DNA from: Ailurus styani
Taxonomy: Eukaryota > Chordata > Mammalia > Carnivora > Ailuridae
Assembly (NCBI GenBank): GCA_002007465.1
Contig: LNAC01000276.1
Span: forward strand, 4,931,941-4,995,940
DNA length: 64,000 bases
Reading direction: 5' to 3'
A model generated the notes under the pieces. That model saw nothing but the letters and a program-made list of their open reading frames with translations. It had not been told where the DNA came from and did no database searches. The position numbers and the translations under genes were made by a program. This document shows, one piece after another, positions 1-12,700 of this stretch (positions are counted from its first letter, which is position 1; each line of letters begins with the position of its first letter).

Positions 1-469
1 GCTGAAGAAGTTCTTTGTGGTCAGCCAGCTGTTCCAGGAAATGAATAATCGACCAGAGATCAGAATGTAGTTGCTTGGTGCCTAGTCTGTACTCAGAATG
101 GTGCTATGTATGGAGAACACTTCCTGTGTTGTCTGCCCAGCTTTTCTCTTCTGGGAACTAACCACCCCACTGAGGCAGAGACCGTTCACCAAAACCCACT
201 TCTGCTTCGATGCAACATGCACTTTTGCTTAGAAGGGCCCATGCTTGGGTTAGTGCCCCAGAGGAATGGAAATAAAACGAAGCGTCTCCAAGCTGGGAGC
301 TCTTCATATTTTCTTTTATTGCATCACAGAACAGAACAGGCCCACTGCTGCCTTAGGAGTGGTAGGGAGATTATGTTCCCTCCCAGAGTGTCCTTTTTCC
401 CTAATGTCTGCATGACATTAGTCTCTCTTCACACACTCCACTGTCTCTCTTCACAGATCACCTTGGCAA
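1..469. other. Upstream flank, nothing recognised
   Basis: Short open frames occur in all frames but none has family features, paired splice sites or coding bias. No repeat was recognised. Confidence 0.5.
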
Positions 470-700
470 TGAAGGTGTCCCCGATCTCTTTCACCTTTCC
501 CTGCTTTACCACCCTTGACAGTGCTCAGCAGTGTTGCACAGATATTTACTTATTATTTAGATCACTTCTTGTGTTACTCCACTGGAGTGTCCATACCACA
601 TGGCAGGGGTTTTTGTCTATTTCATTCAATGCCGTATCCCCAATGTTTAAAATACCTAGCACATAGTAAGTGTTCAATAAATATTCTTGTTTTATGATGA
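470..700 (+). mobile_element. L2 LINE 3' end
   Basis: The end of the segment (ctagcacatagtaagtg, then ttcaataaatatt) is the diagnostic L2 3' terminus, in sense orientation. The upstream part is diverged, so the left border is approximate. Confidence 0.75.
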
Positions 701-1059
701 ACTTGCTGATTGGTCCTTCCTGTTCCTGGTTTAGTTCTTACACTCTCTGCTACTGTCTGTCTTGGTCATTGTTTCTCATCCCTACACCTCCTTATATTTG
801 TGCTATATTTATTCATACACACAGATACACACTCAGTAGAAAAGTCAGAAGGTCCCACTATGTTTACAATTAGAAAATGGCATTGTAGTGTGTCAGTTTT
901 CTTCCATGATACCTTTGCCTTTGCTATAGATGAGCCCCCCCCCCGCCACTTAACTTTGTCCCTACTGACCATCACTGATTGCAACAGTGTGGCCACCCCA
1001 GAGGAGTCAATTCATTCGCTTGTCCTCTAACGCATCAGATTTTCTCTCTTAAGCATTTG

Positions 1060-1155
1060 GGTTTTTTGTTTTTAATTTTATTTTGTTTTTTGTTTTTAAT
1101 TTAATTTTATTTTTTCAGCATTCCAAGATTCACTGTTTATGCACCACACCCAGTG
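1060..1155 (-). mobile_element. Ultra-short L1 3' end insertion with TSD
   Basis: Poly(T)-rich stretch followed by only about 45 bases of carnivore L1 3' UTR in antisense. It is flanked by the perfect 13-bp repeat tcttaagcatttg at 1047-1059 and 1156-1168, so this is a complete, severely 5'-truncated insertion. Confidence 0.85.
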
Positions 1156-1168
1156 TCTTAAGCATTTG

Positions 1169-2447
1169 AATTAAGAGACCAGAATGGACCTTGCAGCTGT
1201 TCAAGAAATAATATTATTCGAACTCCTAGAGAAAAGGTCATTTAAGGGCGCTTGTTAGAGAAAAGTAAGGCAGACTTTATTCAAGAGAGGAAACACTGCA
1301 ATGAGTGTAAGGACCAGTTCAATAGGGTCTTGGCATCAGGGAGGTTATTGGACTCAGTTCTGATTCCAACAGTGACAACTGCAGATTTATATTCGAGGAG
1401 CAGGGTGGGTGTTAGGGGACGTAAAATCATCAAGAGAAAACATCAGGGCCAGGAGAATTCTTGCTGAAGGCAAGCCAGTCTGGTCAGATATGGAGTATGT
1501 TCAGCTACCAAGGTAGAGGGATTTTTGCTAAATCGATTTAGCAGGATTCTTGCTCAAACTGGATTCTGCAAGGACAGAGAAGAACACATAAGGTTGAACC
1601 TAGTCCAGCAGAGTCCAAGGAGAGAGTCTTTGTCAGACGTCCCATTGAGATGGCCATAAAGGACCCTGTTCACTAGCTAGAGAAAGTCAGCCTACAGAGT
1701 GAAGAGGACAGACTAAACCAAGTTGTAGGAAAAAGGAACAGTAATTATGTTATTCTATAGCACAGAGGCTAATGGCTAGAGTTGAGGGTCAGAGGGACCC
1801 AAGTAGGGAGTCCCAGTTCCCCAGCCATGGGCATGTGGCTCAACCTGCCCAAACCCCATCCTCTTGCCACAATGTAGGAAATATCAAGGTTCTTGCTGCT
1901 CCTCTTGAATAGCACAGTGTTCCCACTATATTGATGTGAACCCCAAACTTGCTATCTAGAAAGAGACAAGATGTTTAATCTCTACCCCAAAGTATGACAT
2001 TGACTTTGTTTAGCCCATTGGGAGAATCATCCATTCTCCAGAAAGAAGTGGATGCTGGAAGCAGGTGGTCTCTAAAGGGGACCTGGGCTGGTGGGCAGGT
2101 GAGATCAATCAGGGAGCAGTTCTAAGAAATGAGCCCTTAGAGGCTAAGGAAGTGAGAAATAATACAGCTGGTATTTCTATGTCTGCTTGCAACAGGCAGG
2201 GTCAGGGTCAGTAAAGGAGAGGATAAGAAAATCCACATCAAAGTAATTTCTGCATGGCAGAAATACCATGAAAAACAGGAAGAAAAGTAACTTCTCAACC
2301 TCACAGATCAAATCCTAAAAGTCTGAAGTGTGGAACTGAAATGTACCTATTTTACTATTATACATTACCTCATTCTCTCACTTACACTGAGCTACACATG
2401 TTAATATTTCATATCTAGTTATGTGGTTTTGATTCAACTTATTTTTT
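1169..2447. other. Unclassified upstream region
   Basis: Moderately GC-rich sequence without a supported gene. Parts (about 1250-1800) look like a degraded LTR or other ancient repeat, but no LTR ends or poly(A) signal could be fixed. Confidence 0.3.
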
Positions 2448-3076
2448 CTCCCCCCAACAAGTTTTACTGAGGTATGATTGACAAATAAAATTGTATATAT
2501 TGAAGGTGTACAACGTTATGTTTTGACATATACAGACACGGAAATAATCACCACGGTCAAACTAATTAACACACTCATCCCCTTCCATAGTTACCGTTTC
2601 TTATTTTTGATGAGAATGCTGAAGATGCACTGTCCGCATATCTCAGGTATACAAGCCCATATTGTTAGCTATAGTCTTCATGCTGCACACCAGATCCCCC
2701 AAGTTCATTCAAGTTACACAACTGAAAGTTCACATCCCTTGATGAGGATTTCCCCAATTCTTCCTGCCCCCAGTTCCCTGAAATCACCATTCTACCCTCT
2801 GCTGCTATGTACCTGTCTTTCTTAGATTCCACATTTAAGTGAGATTATGCCATATATGTCCTCTGTATCTGGTTTATTTCACTTAGTATCACATCCTCCA
2901 CATTGACCCATGTTGTTGCAAATGACAACATTCCTTCCATTCCTTCTTTAAGGCTGGATAATATATGTGCCTATATATTTCCGGCACATCTTTATCCATT
3001 CATGCTTTGATAGACACAGATTTTTTCCATACCTGGCTATTGTAAAGAACGCTGCAATGCACACAGGATTTCAGAT

Positions 3077-3108
<32 letters not shown>

Positions 3109-3420
3109 GTTTAGTTTTATTTATTCATTTATTAACCTATCTATTTATTTTTGTTTTTGATTATGTTCAGCTAGCCGCCATAGAGTAATTAGCTTTTGAT
3201 GTAGGGTTCAATGATTCATTCGTTGCATATAACACCTAGTACTCATCACAACAGTGCTCTCGTTAATACCCACCACCTGGCTACCCCATTCCCATACCCA
3301 CCTTCTCTCCGAGACCCTCAGTTTGCTTCCCAGAACTCAGAGTCTCTCATGGTTTGTCTCCCTCTATGATTCCCCCCCTTCTGTTTTCCTTCCCTTCCCC
3401 TAGGCAGATATGTTTTAAAA
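2448..3420 (-). mobile_element. L1M 3' end, split by a carnivore L1
   Basis: From 2460 the sequence shows the antisense L1M 3' UTR signature (tttactgaggtatgattgac). A younger carnivore L1 3' end lies at 3083-3404, also antisense, flanked by cagatatgttt at 3072-3082 and 3405-3415. A (TG)n tract sits at its left edge. Confidence 0.75.
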
Positions 3421-3589
3421 TGTTACCAAGTATGCAGCACTGTCAGGGTGGTTGCTGGCTTGGCAGATTAGTGCCCGAAAGTCAGCGATGTCCTACTCCT
3501 TGGTCATTATTTCTGGGTCTGACATGTGACTAAGTGACCAGAGAATTCTACAGTGAGCATGACATGGATACTGATGGCCTAAGAGGCTT

Positions 3590-3751
3590 GCATTCATGAG
3601 GTTACCTTTAACTACACTTTGACCTGATGCATGGAAATTACACCAACAGACTGTGGTCCTCTTGAAACCCCCAAGACTCCTTGAGAAATAGGATATAAGA
3701 CTCTACACTTCCTTCTCTGTTATCAGTCATCAGTTAGAAGCTGGGGGAGCT
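3590..3751 (+). promoter_or_regulatory. Putative core promoter and short 5' UTR
   Basis: A TATA-like element (atataag) sits at about 3693-3699, some 55 bases before the start codon, which would place transcription start near 3722-3728 and give a 5' UTR of roughly 25-30 bases. Just downstream of it, cacttccttctc (about 3707-3718) reads on the other strand as an ETS/PU.1-type core (GGAAGTG). PU.1 sites close to the start are typical of myeloid genes, which fits this receptor family. This is inferred from motifs only. Confidence 0.4.
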
Positions 3752-3782
3752 ATGGCCAAGAAGACAAGCTTTCTTCTGTGTG
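3752..3782 (+). CDS. ADGRE4: ADGRE4 exon 1, start of signal peptide
   Basis: Encodes residues 1-10 and the first base of codon 11. The ATG has G at -3 and G at +4, a strong start context. The donor is gtgagt, phase 1. The residues K3-K4 followed by FLLC begin an n-region and hydrophobic core that continue in exon 2. There is no nearby alternative ATG that reaches exon 2 in frame. Confidence 0.82.
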
Positions 3783-6700
3783 GTGAGTGTTCAACATCTT
3801 ATTTTCTTTAGTTCTAGAACAGCTATAGTATTCACTTGAGATGGGGAAGGGCTGGCCTGAGGGGCATCTCCTGAGAGGGGCATGTCTGGATTTCTAAGTG
3901 TGTGTTCACAGAGATATAGCCAATATTTCAATGGTTTTATTTGCTTTCAGTTAAACTGTCTAATGTCTTTGGAAGTAAAGTCAACATTGAAAGTAATGGT
4001 TCTCAACTGGGGGTGGTTTGGTGTCCCCACAGGAGGCACTTAGTTACGTTTGCAGACAGTTTTGGTGGTTGTGAGTAGGGGCAAGGGCATGCCTGAAATT
4101 TAGTGGGTAGAGGCCAGGGGTGCCACCCCACACCCTCCAGTGCATGGGCCCCTGTGATGAGGAACTATCCAGGCTAAAATGGCAATAGTGCCAAGACTGA
4201 GCAACCCTACCTAAAGGAAGGCATAAGTATTTTTTAAAAAAAATTTAATGGCATGAGTTAAAACAACAACAACAATGCACCAAATTAGGGGGGAAAAACC
4301 CTCATGGGAAGATTTATTGGCAGCAAACTCAAAATACCCATGAAATTTTTGACCATTGGTGGTGTTGATTTTTTCCTTAAGTTCCAGTATGGAGTATCTC
4401 TCTTCTCTGGACTTGTTAGTATGTATATAGGAACATTGGAAGTTAACAGAGGATTTACAGCACAAAGTCCTGTGCTGTCAAATGGGGCTGAGAAGAGGCT
4501 CTGCTTCTTCAGAGTGTCAGGGGGAATCCATGAAATGGTTGTACCCAGAAGGTGCTTAGCAGGGGTTAAGGCTTACTCAACACTGGGTATCACTGTTGGT
4601 GATACTGCTTCCCTGTCCACCCGCTCTGCTGTAGCTTTCAGCATAAATACCACTACACTATTTTTAAATTTAATTATTAAAATCTTTATTAGGATAGAGC
4701 ACCTGGGTGGCTCAGTCATTAGGTGTCTGCCTTCAGCTCAGTTCGTGATCCCAGGGTCTTGGGCATCAAGCCCCACATTGGGCTCCCTGCTCAGCGGGAA
4801 GCCTGCTTCTCCCTCTCCCACTATCCCTGCTTGTGTTCCCTCTCTCACTGTCTCTCTCTCCTTCTCTGTCAAATAAATAAATAAAATATTTTTAAAAAAC
4901 CAAAATAAAACAAGATTTTATTAGGACATAATTGGCACACAATATTGTGTAAGGTTGAGGTGTACCCCATGTTGATTCGGTACATTTATGTATGGAAATA
5001 TTATGTCCACCTTAGCTTTTGCTAACATCTTGTGGCATCATATAAACACCAGTTCTTGTTTTTCATGGGAACCAATGAGATCTAGTCTGTCTGTAGCCTT
5101 GAGGTTTGTACCATAGTTCTGTTGTTTATCCTCACTATGCTGTGCATTCAATCTCCAGGACTTACCTGTCTGCTAGTTCCAAGTTAGTGCCCTTAAACAT
5201 CCCCCCAGATCCGGCCCTATCCCCCCAGCCTCTGGTAACCACCATTCTACTGTCTGTTTTTATGAGGTCAACTTCAGAACCATGATTGAATTGGATGGGT
5301 ATGAGACAGGCTTCAAGAGAGGTTGAATTCAGGAATCCACAGTCAAAGATTCAGAAGAGGACAAGTTGTTTTTTTCAGCCTCCAGAGAGCCTAACCCTCA
5401 CTGATGGGTCCACATGTTCCACCTTCCCCTATGCTCTCTCATTTTTTCTTCTCCTCTTTCCTCTTCCCCCTGATAAAATCTAAGCCAGAGTTTCAGGGCA
5501 AGGTGAGCAGGGAAGAAAGTATTAGGGAGTGGTCAATATGTTCAGTTCCATTGGAGGAAGGCATTCTAGCTCTGAAAGAACCACACCCAACACTGATACC
5601 TGGGTCCAGCTACCTCTCAGGAACACTGAGCTGGCCCCTACCTTCTGGGCTGTAGGGGAAGAGACTGTTCCCCTTATACTGACTGTGCAGTTGATATTAG
5701 TTCACAACCCTCCCTTTTGGGACGTTCTTGGGTGTCCTCTGAAACTGGTCCCATTACTCCAGCCAGGGTAGAGAGACTGAAGGAGGAGACTGGCCAGTCC
5801 AGGTTAGGAGGTGGCAGTTTCAAGAAGGAAAGGGAACTTACATATGGGGTTTGTCTTGGGCAACAGCAAGACAAATGGACCCCCACACCCATCCACCAAA
5901 TCTTGTAAGTCCACATATAGAGAGAGGGACCTTAACTTGGCTCAGTCATGCATACACCCTATCACTATCTCAAGGAGATGTCCTTGGAGAAGCCTCTGGG
6001 AGCAGAAAAGGCAAAGAGACCCCACTTTGCAAGGAGAGCAGAGGGGGCTAACAGCCTTTGAGTGTCTCCATCCAGCTCATAGGTCAATTGGCAGTCACAT
6101 CTTTTTGATGACGTTCCTCAGCACTTGGGTTGGCAGATTTGGGAAATGGAACACTGTCTGGGTCTAATGGTTTCATCAGAACAATCAGAATAACTCATAC
6201 AAGAAAGGTAAGGTGGGTTTTTCACTGCTAGGGAAATCAAGCTCTTTGCTTAAAGAGCAGGACTTTGTCTTCAAAATAATCAGGTAGTCACCCTGATTAA
6301 AATTCATGAGTGTCACCAAAAAGGCAGGATTTCTGTATTGATGGGACTGCTGGTGGTGGTGATGATGTATATGATATTTTTCTCAAAAGCTGAATACTCT
6401 CACAGCTTCTACTCTCCAATATCATTTTATATACCCTCAAAAGAGAATATAAGTCACTCTGTAAGTAACCCAAGTTTACTCTAGGAAAAGTTAGAAAATG
6501 CACATGAGCAAAACTGAAAACTACCTAGAAATGACCACTCTTCAAATCGTGGTCTATATTTCCCTACACCATTTCTCTCCAGGATTTATGAGTAGTAAAC
6601 ATTTATTTTGTTTTGGTCTTTTTAAATCAGCCTCCAATCACACCAACTTAAACCTAATATAAGTGTTGAGCAACTTCCGAAGAAGAGACCATTTTATTAA

Positions 6701-9700
6701 GTTTGCTAGCATTTGTCAGCTTTATAAAATTGATTAAAACCTAATGAAATGTATCCACATCTTGTTGGGAAAAAGGGAACTGAATCTATTTAAGTGAACA
6801 AACTATTTTTCCGGGTATGAGTGGGGTCTATGGTAATGATAAATTTACCTATATTTAACATGCTGCCCTTTTTTGTGGTCAAACAGTGAGTTCTATGTTG
6901 TAAATCAAGTACTGTCCCTGAGAGGAAAAGGTGGGTGGCCAGGAGTATTCGGAAGCCCACTGAAGGTTTTGAGGAAGATTCCTGAAATGTTAATTCCTTC
7001 CTTTTATTTTTCTCAGGGCTTTCCTGCTTGGTCTTTGTTGTGAGGACACAGAATTCATCATACTATGGTATGTTGGCACTTGAAACCAAAAGCAAGCTCT
7101 TTTTAAATCACTGCCCAGTATATCTGGAAGGCAGTGCCCAGTGCAACAGGGTACAGTCCTTCAGGATGTGGTCTTTCCACCATGGCCTCAACAACAATTG
7201 CAAAGTCTATCATCATTTCTTTTTTTTTTTTTAAAGATTTTATTTATTCATTTGACACAGAGAGAGAGATTACAAGTAGACAGAGAGGCAGGCAGAGAGA
7301 GGAGGAAGCAGGCTCCCCGCTGAGCAGAGAGCCCGATGTGGGCCTCGATCCCAGGACCCTGAGATCATGACCTGAGCCGAAGGCAGTGGCTTTAACCCAC
7401 TGAGCCACCCAGGCGCCCTCTATCATCATTTCTAAGAGCTCTATGACTCTTGGTTAATTAGGATAGGCTACATAGATTGTCATTTTGTAGGTCCAGAGTG
7501 GCCAATACTGACACTTTTGTGCAGGCCCATTGACATTATTCCACAATTTCTGTACTATGTTCATATGAAAGACTATGCCCAGATTCATACAAGGATGGAA
7601 TGAGAAGACAGTTTTCCACTTTTCCAGACATTTTCTTTTTTTAAATTTTTTAAAATCAATATTATTAAATAGATACAATGGCAATAATTTTATCTGTGTC
7701 AAAAGATTGCTGTTTAGATATGAACAGAAACATACACATAATGATAATCTTCCTATGATGTAATTTAAATACAGTAAAAAATGTAATAACATTTACAAAA
7801 TCTCTTAGAAGCCCAGAATATCCCTTTTGAGCATTTGATTATCTTAGCATTTTAATATTGTAATTATAACATGCCAGTACTCTGTTTAAAATATAATTAT
7901 TGAAGCTTAGGGGAAACTGATTTTTGTGCATCCATAATTTCATACAATATAATTTTAGAGCTTGAGTTATTTTCTATAAGTCTAGGGACTTGTAGTTTTC
8001 ATGTTTCAATGGCTTTAAAAAAATCTTTTTACATTCAGTCTGCCAGCATATACTGCATCGTTAGTTTTTGATGTAGTATTCAATGATTCATTAGTTGCAT
8101 ATAACACCCAATGCTCATCACAACATATGCCCTCCATAATACCCATCGCCTGGTTACCCCATCCCCTCTCTCCCTTCCATAACCCTCAGTTTGTTTCCCA
8201 GGGTCCAGAGTGTTTCATGGTTTGTCTCCCTCTCTGATTTCTTCCTAGTTTTCCCTCCCTTCCTCTATGGTCCTCTGTGCTATTACTTATATTCCACACA
8301 TGAGTGAAACCATATGATAATTGTCTTTCTCTGCCTGATTTATTTCACTTAGCATAATCCCCTCTAATTTCATCCATGTTGATGCAAATGATAGGTATTC
8401 ATCTTTTCTGATGGCTGAGTAATATTCCTTTGTATATATAGACCACATCTTCTTTATCCATTCATCTGTTGAAGGACATCTTGGCTCCTTCCACAGTTTA
8501 GCTATTGTGGACATTGCTGCTATGAACATTGGGGTGAAGGTGCCCCTTCTTTTCCCTGCATCTGTATCTTTGGGGTAAATACTAGTAGTGCAATCGCTGA
8601 ATCATAGGGTAGCTCTATTTTTAACTTCTTGAGGAGCCTCCATACTGTTTTCCAGGGTAGCTATACCAGCTTGCATTTCCACCAACAGTGTAGGAGGATT
8701 CCCCTTTCTCCACATCCTGGCCAACACGTGTCATTCCCCGTCTCATTAATTTTAGCCATTCTAACTGATGTAAGGTGGCATCTCATTGTGGTTTTCATTT
8801 GTATTTCCCTGATGACTAGTGATGTGGAGAATTTTTTATGTGTCTGTTAGCCTTTTATATGTCTTCTGCCCATTTCTTGTGGAAAACCCAAAAGACTCCA
8901 CCCCCAAATTACTAGAACTCATACAGCAACTCAGCAACACGGCAGGATACAGAATCAATACACAGGTATTATTTGGATTTATATACACTAACAATGTGAC
9001 CGAGGAAAGAGAAATTAAGGAATCAATTCCATTTTCAATGGCACCCAAAACCATAAGATACCTAGAAATAAACCTAACTAATGCTATACCCTAGAAACTA
9101 CAGAACACTTATGAAAGAAATTGAGCAAGACACAAAGAGATGGAAAAACATTCCATGCACATGGATTGGAAGAATAAACATTGTTAAAATGTCTGTGCTG
9201 CCCACAGCAATCTACACATCCCATGCAATCCCTATCAAAATATCATTGGCATTTTTCACAGAGCTGGAACAAACAATCCTAAAATGTGTTCAGCACCAGA
9301 AAAGACCCTGAATCACTAAGGGAATGTTGAAAAAGAAAACTAAAGCTAGGGGAATCATGAGACCTGACTTCAAGCTACATTACAAAGCTGTGATCATCAG
9401 GACAGCATGGTATCGGCACAAAAACAGACATATAGATCAATGGAACAGAATAGGACCCAGAAATGGACCTTCAACTCTATGGTCAACTAATCTTCAACAA
9501 AGCAGGAAAGAATATCCAATGGAAAAAAAGACAGTCTCTTTAATAAATGGTGCTGGGAAAATTGGACAGCCACATGCAGGAGAATGAAATTGGACCATTC
9601 TCTTACACTATATAGCAATGATAAACTCAAAATGGATGACACACCTAAATGTGAGACAAGAATCCATCAAAATCCTAGAGGAGAACAGAGATAGTAACCT

Positions 9701-12700
9701 CTTTAACATTGGCCATAGCAACTTCTTTCAAGACACATCTCTAAAGGCAAAGGAAACAAAAGCAAAAATGAACTTTTGGGACTTCATCAAGATAAAAAGC
9801 TTCTGCACAGTAAAGGAAACAGTCAACAAAACAAAGAGGCAACCCACGGGATGGGAAAAGATATTTGCAAATGACATTTCAGATAAAGGGCTGATATCCA
9901 AAATCTATACAGAACTTCTCAAACTCATCACCCAAAAAACAAATAATACAGTAAAGAAATGGGCAGAAGACATGCCTGACACCTTCAAAAGGTTCACCAT
10001 GTCTCTTTCTCAGTAAGTTTTCATTTTATATAGTTTCAAACTGACAGAAAAATTGGAAGAATACTTTCAGATCTTCCCTCCCTCCCCTGATTCACAATTT
10101 GTTACCATTTTGTTTTATCATACAAGTATTATAATGTATATTACATATATAAGCATTATATATTATATATAAATACATACAGACATTCATTCATTTGTTG
10201 TTTTTTGCCACCTATCTGTTACTTTCAACTTCATTTTATTTTTTTATTATGTTCAGTTAGCCACTGTATATTACATCATTAGTTTTTGATGTAATGTTCA
10301 ATGATTCATTAGTTGCATATAGCACCCAGTGCTCATCACAACATGTTCCCTCCTTAATACTCATCATCCCAGCTACCACATCCTCCCATCTTCCTCCCCT
10401 CTGAATCCCTCAGATTGTTTCCAGGTGTCCACAGTCTCTCATGGCTCATCTCCCTCTCTGATTTCTCCCCCTTCAGTTTTCCCTCTCTTTCCCTATGGTC
10501 CTCTGTGCTATTCCTTATATTCCACATATGAGTGAAACCACATAATTGTCTTTCTCTGCTTGACTTATTTCACTTAGCATAATCCCCTCCAGCTTCATCT
10601 ATATCAATGCAAATTTGGGTATTCATCCTTTCTGATGGCTGAGTAATATTCCATTGTATACATGCACCACATTTTCTTTATCCATTCATCTGTTGAAGGA
10701 CAGTTCCTTCCACAGTTTGGCTATTGCGGACATTGCTGCTATGAACATTGGGGTGCTGGTACCCCTTCTTTTCCCCACATCTGTATCTTTGGGGTAAATA
10801 CCTAGTAGTGCAATCACTGGGTCATAGGGTAGCTCTATTTTTAACTTCTTGAGGAACATCCATACTGTTTTCCAAAGTGGCTGCACCAGCTTACATTCCC
10901 AGCAACAGTGTAAGAGGGTTCCCCTTTCTCCACAACTCCTCCAACAATTGTTTCCTGTTTTGTTAATTTTGCCATTCTGACTGGTATGAGGTGGTATCTC
11001 ATTGTGGTTTTGATTTGTATTTCCACGATGTCTAGTGATGTTGAACATTTTTTCATGTGTCTATTAGCCATTTGTATATCTTCTTTGGAGAAGTATCTGT
11101 TCATGTCTTTTGCCCATTTTTTGACTGGGTTATTTGTTTTTTGGGTATTGAGTTTCATAGTTCTTTATAGATCTTTGATAACAGCCCTTTATCTGAAATG
11201 TCATTTGCAAATATCTTCTCCCATTCCATGTGTTGCCTCTTAGTTTTGTTGACTATTCCCTTTGCTGTGTAGAAGTTTTTTATGATGACGAAGTCCCAAA
11301 AGTTCATTTTTGCTCTTGTTTCCCTTGTCTTTGGAGATGTATCTCGAAAAAAGTTGCTGTATATAATACATAAACATAGGACATACATACATTTGTATAC
11401 TGCATGTATGATATATGGTATAAAAATTTCATACATGTATTGTATATATGTATAGATATATAATACACAAACATATATCTTTTTTTCTAAACTACTTGAG
11501 AAGAAGCTACAGACATCATAATCCTGCACCTCCTTAATACTTCAGTATGCATTTTCTACTAACAGGGAAAGCTCTCATATAATCACAGGCCAATTAACAA
11601 AATCAATGCAACTGACCCATTAGTTAGTACCTGGGGCAGGTACTTAGCCTACTCTTTGGCCACATTGTTCCATTCTCATTCTCATTTTAAAGATGATGAC
11701 AAGGAGGCTTGGAGATATTTCAGAAATCAGCTGAGGTCCCAGCTATGTAAGTGGTACAGCAGTAAGGGCACTTCATTCCCCCACAGTGCAAAGGTTAGTG
11801 GGAAGGGACAAGCAATTACAATATATGTCATCACCTTAGTTTGAGCTGCAAACACTTACTGGTAGGGGCCAAAATAGGAAGAATGTGGATTTCAGACAGG
11901 ATCATGTCTCCTAATAAAACACGGCACGATGGTTTTCTTCAGTCACCTTTTCATTTTGGACATTTAAATCTATAGAAATATTGTAACAATAGTAAAAATG
12001 ATCACCCTATATTCTTCACCTGGATTCATCAACTGCTAACATACAGCTCCATTTCCTTCTGGTTTCCTAGCTACCTATCTAAACACACAAATATCTACTA
12101 GTGAAAATAGTTACATGTAGCTATCAGTGAAAATTAATGAAAGGAAACCTCACTAACATGGGGTCTGGAGGTTCAGCAGAGGGAGCTCTCCTTCCCTGCC
12201 ACTTGTGGTCAATTACAAACCCAATAGGAAGGAAGAGATGGACCTTGCGAGCCAATACTATTCCACTCAGCCAGCAGAAGGAAGAAAGTCTCCTACCCTG
12301 CTTCACTCGTTGGCCTCCCCCCAACAAATTAACCAATAAGAGCTAGTCATAGCCCAGCCAATGGGAGATAGTCACAGCTCAGCCAATGAGAGGCCACTAC
12401 ACTTCAAACTCCCAGTTTACTCCAATGGCATTTTTGCATAGAATAGCCCCGCCCAACTTCCTCTTTCCTCTCTAAAGAAGGAGTCTCTTCTCTTATTTAG
12501 TGGACAACGGACTCGCCTCTGCTCTATGAGCTACCTTGTGTGTCCCAGGTTACGATTCTCTTCTGTCCTGAATAAACCCATTTTTGCCAGTAAAAAACTG
12601 GCTTTTTTACTTTTAAAGTTAATATACCTATATGCCATATAGATATATCTTCAACTTAGTTATGTGTCACGGTGAGATTATATAATGGTCATAAATATTC

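Noticed and set aside
4304..4876. 190-codon open frame in intron 1
   Set aside because: Half of it is a SINE translated in sense; no family features, and it lies between exons that join in phase without it.
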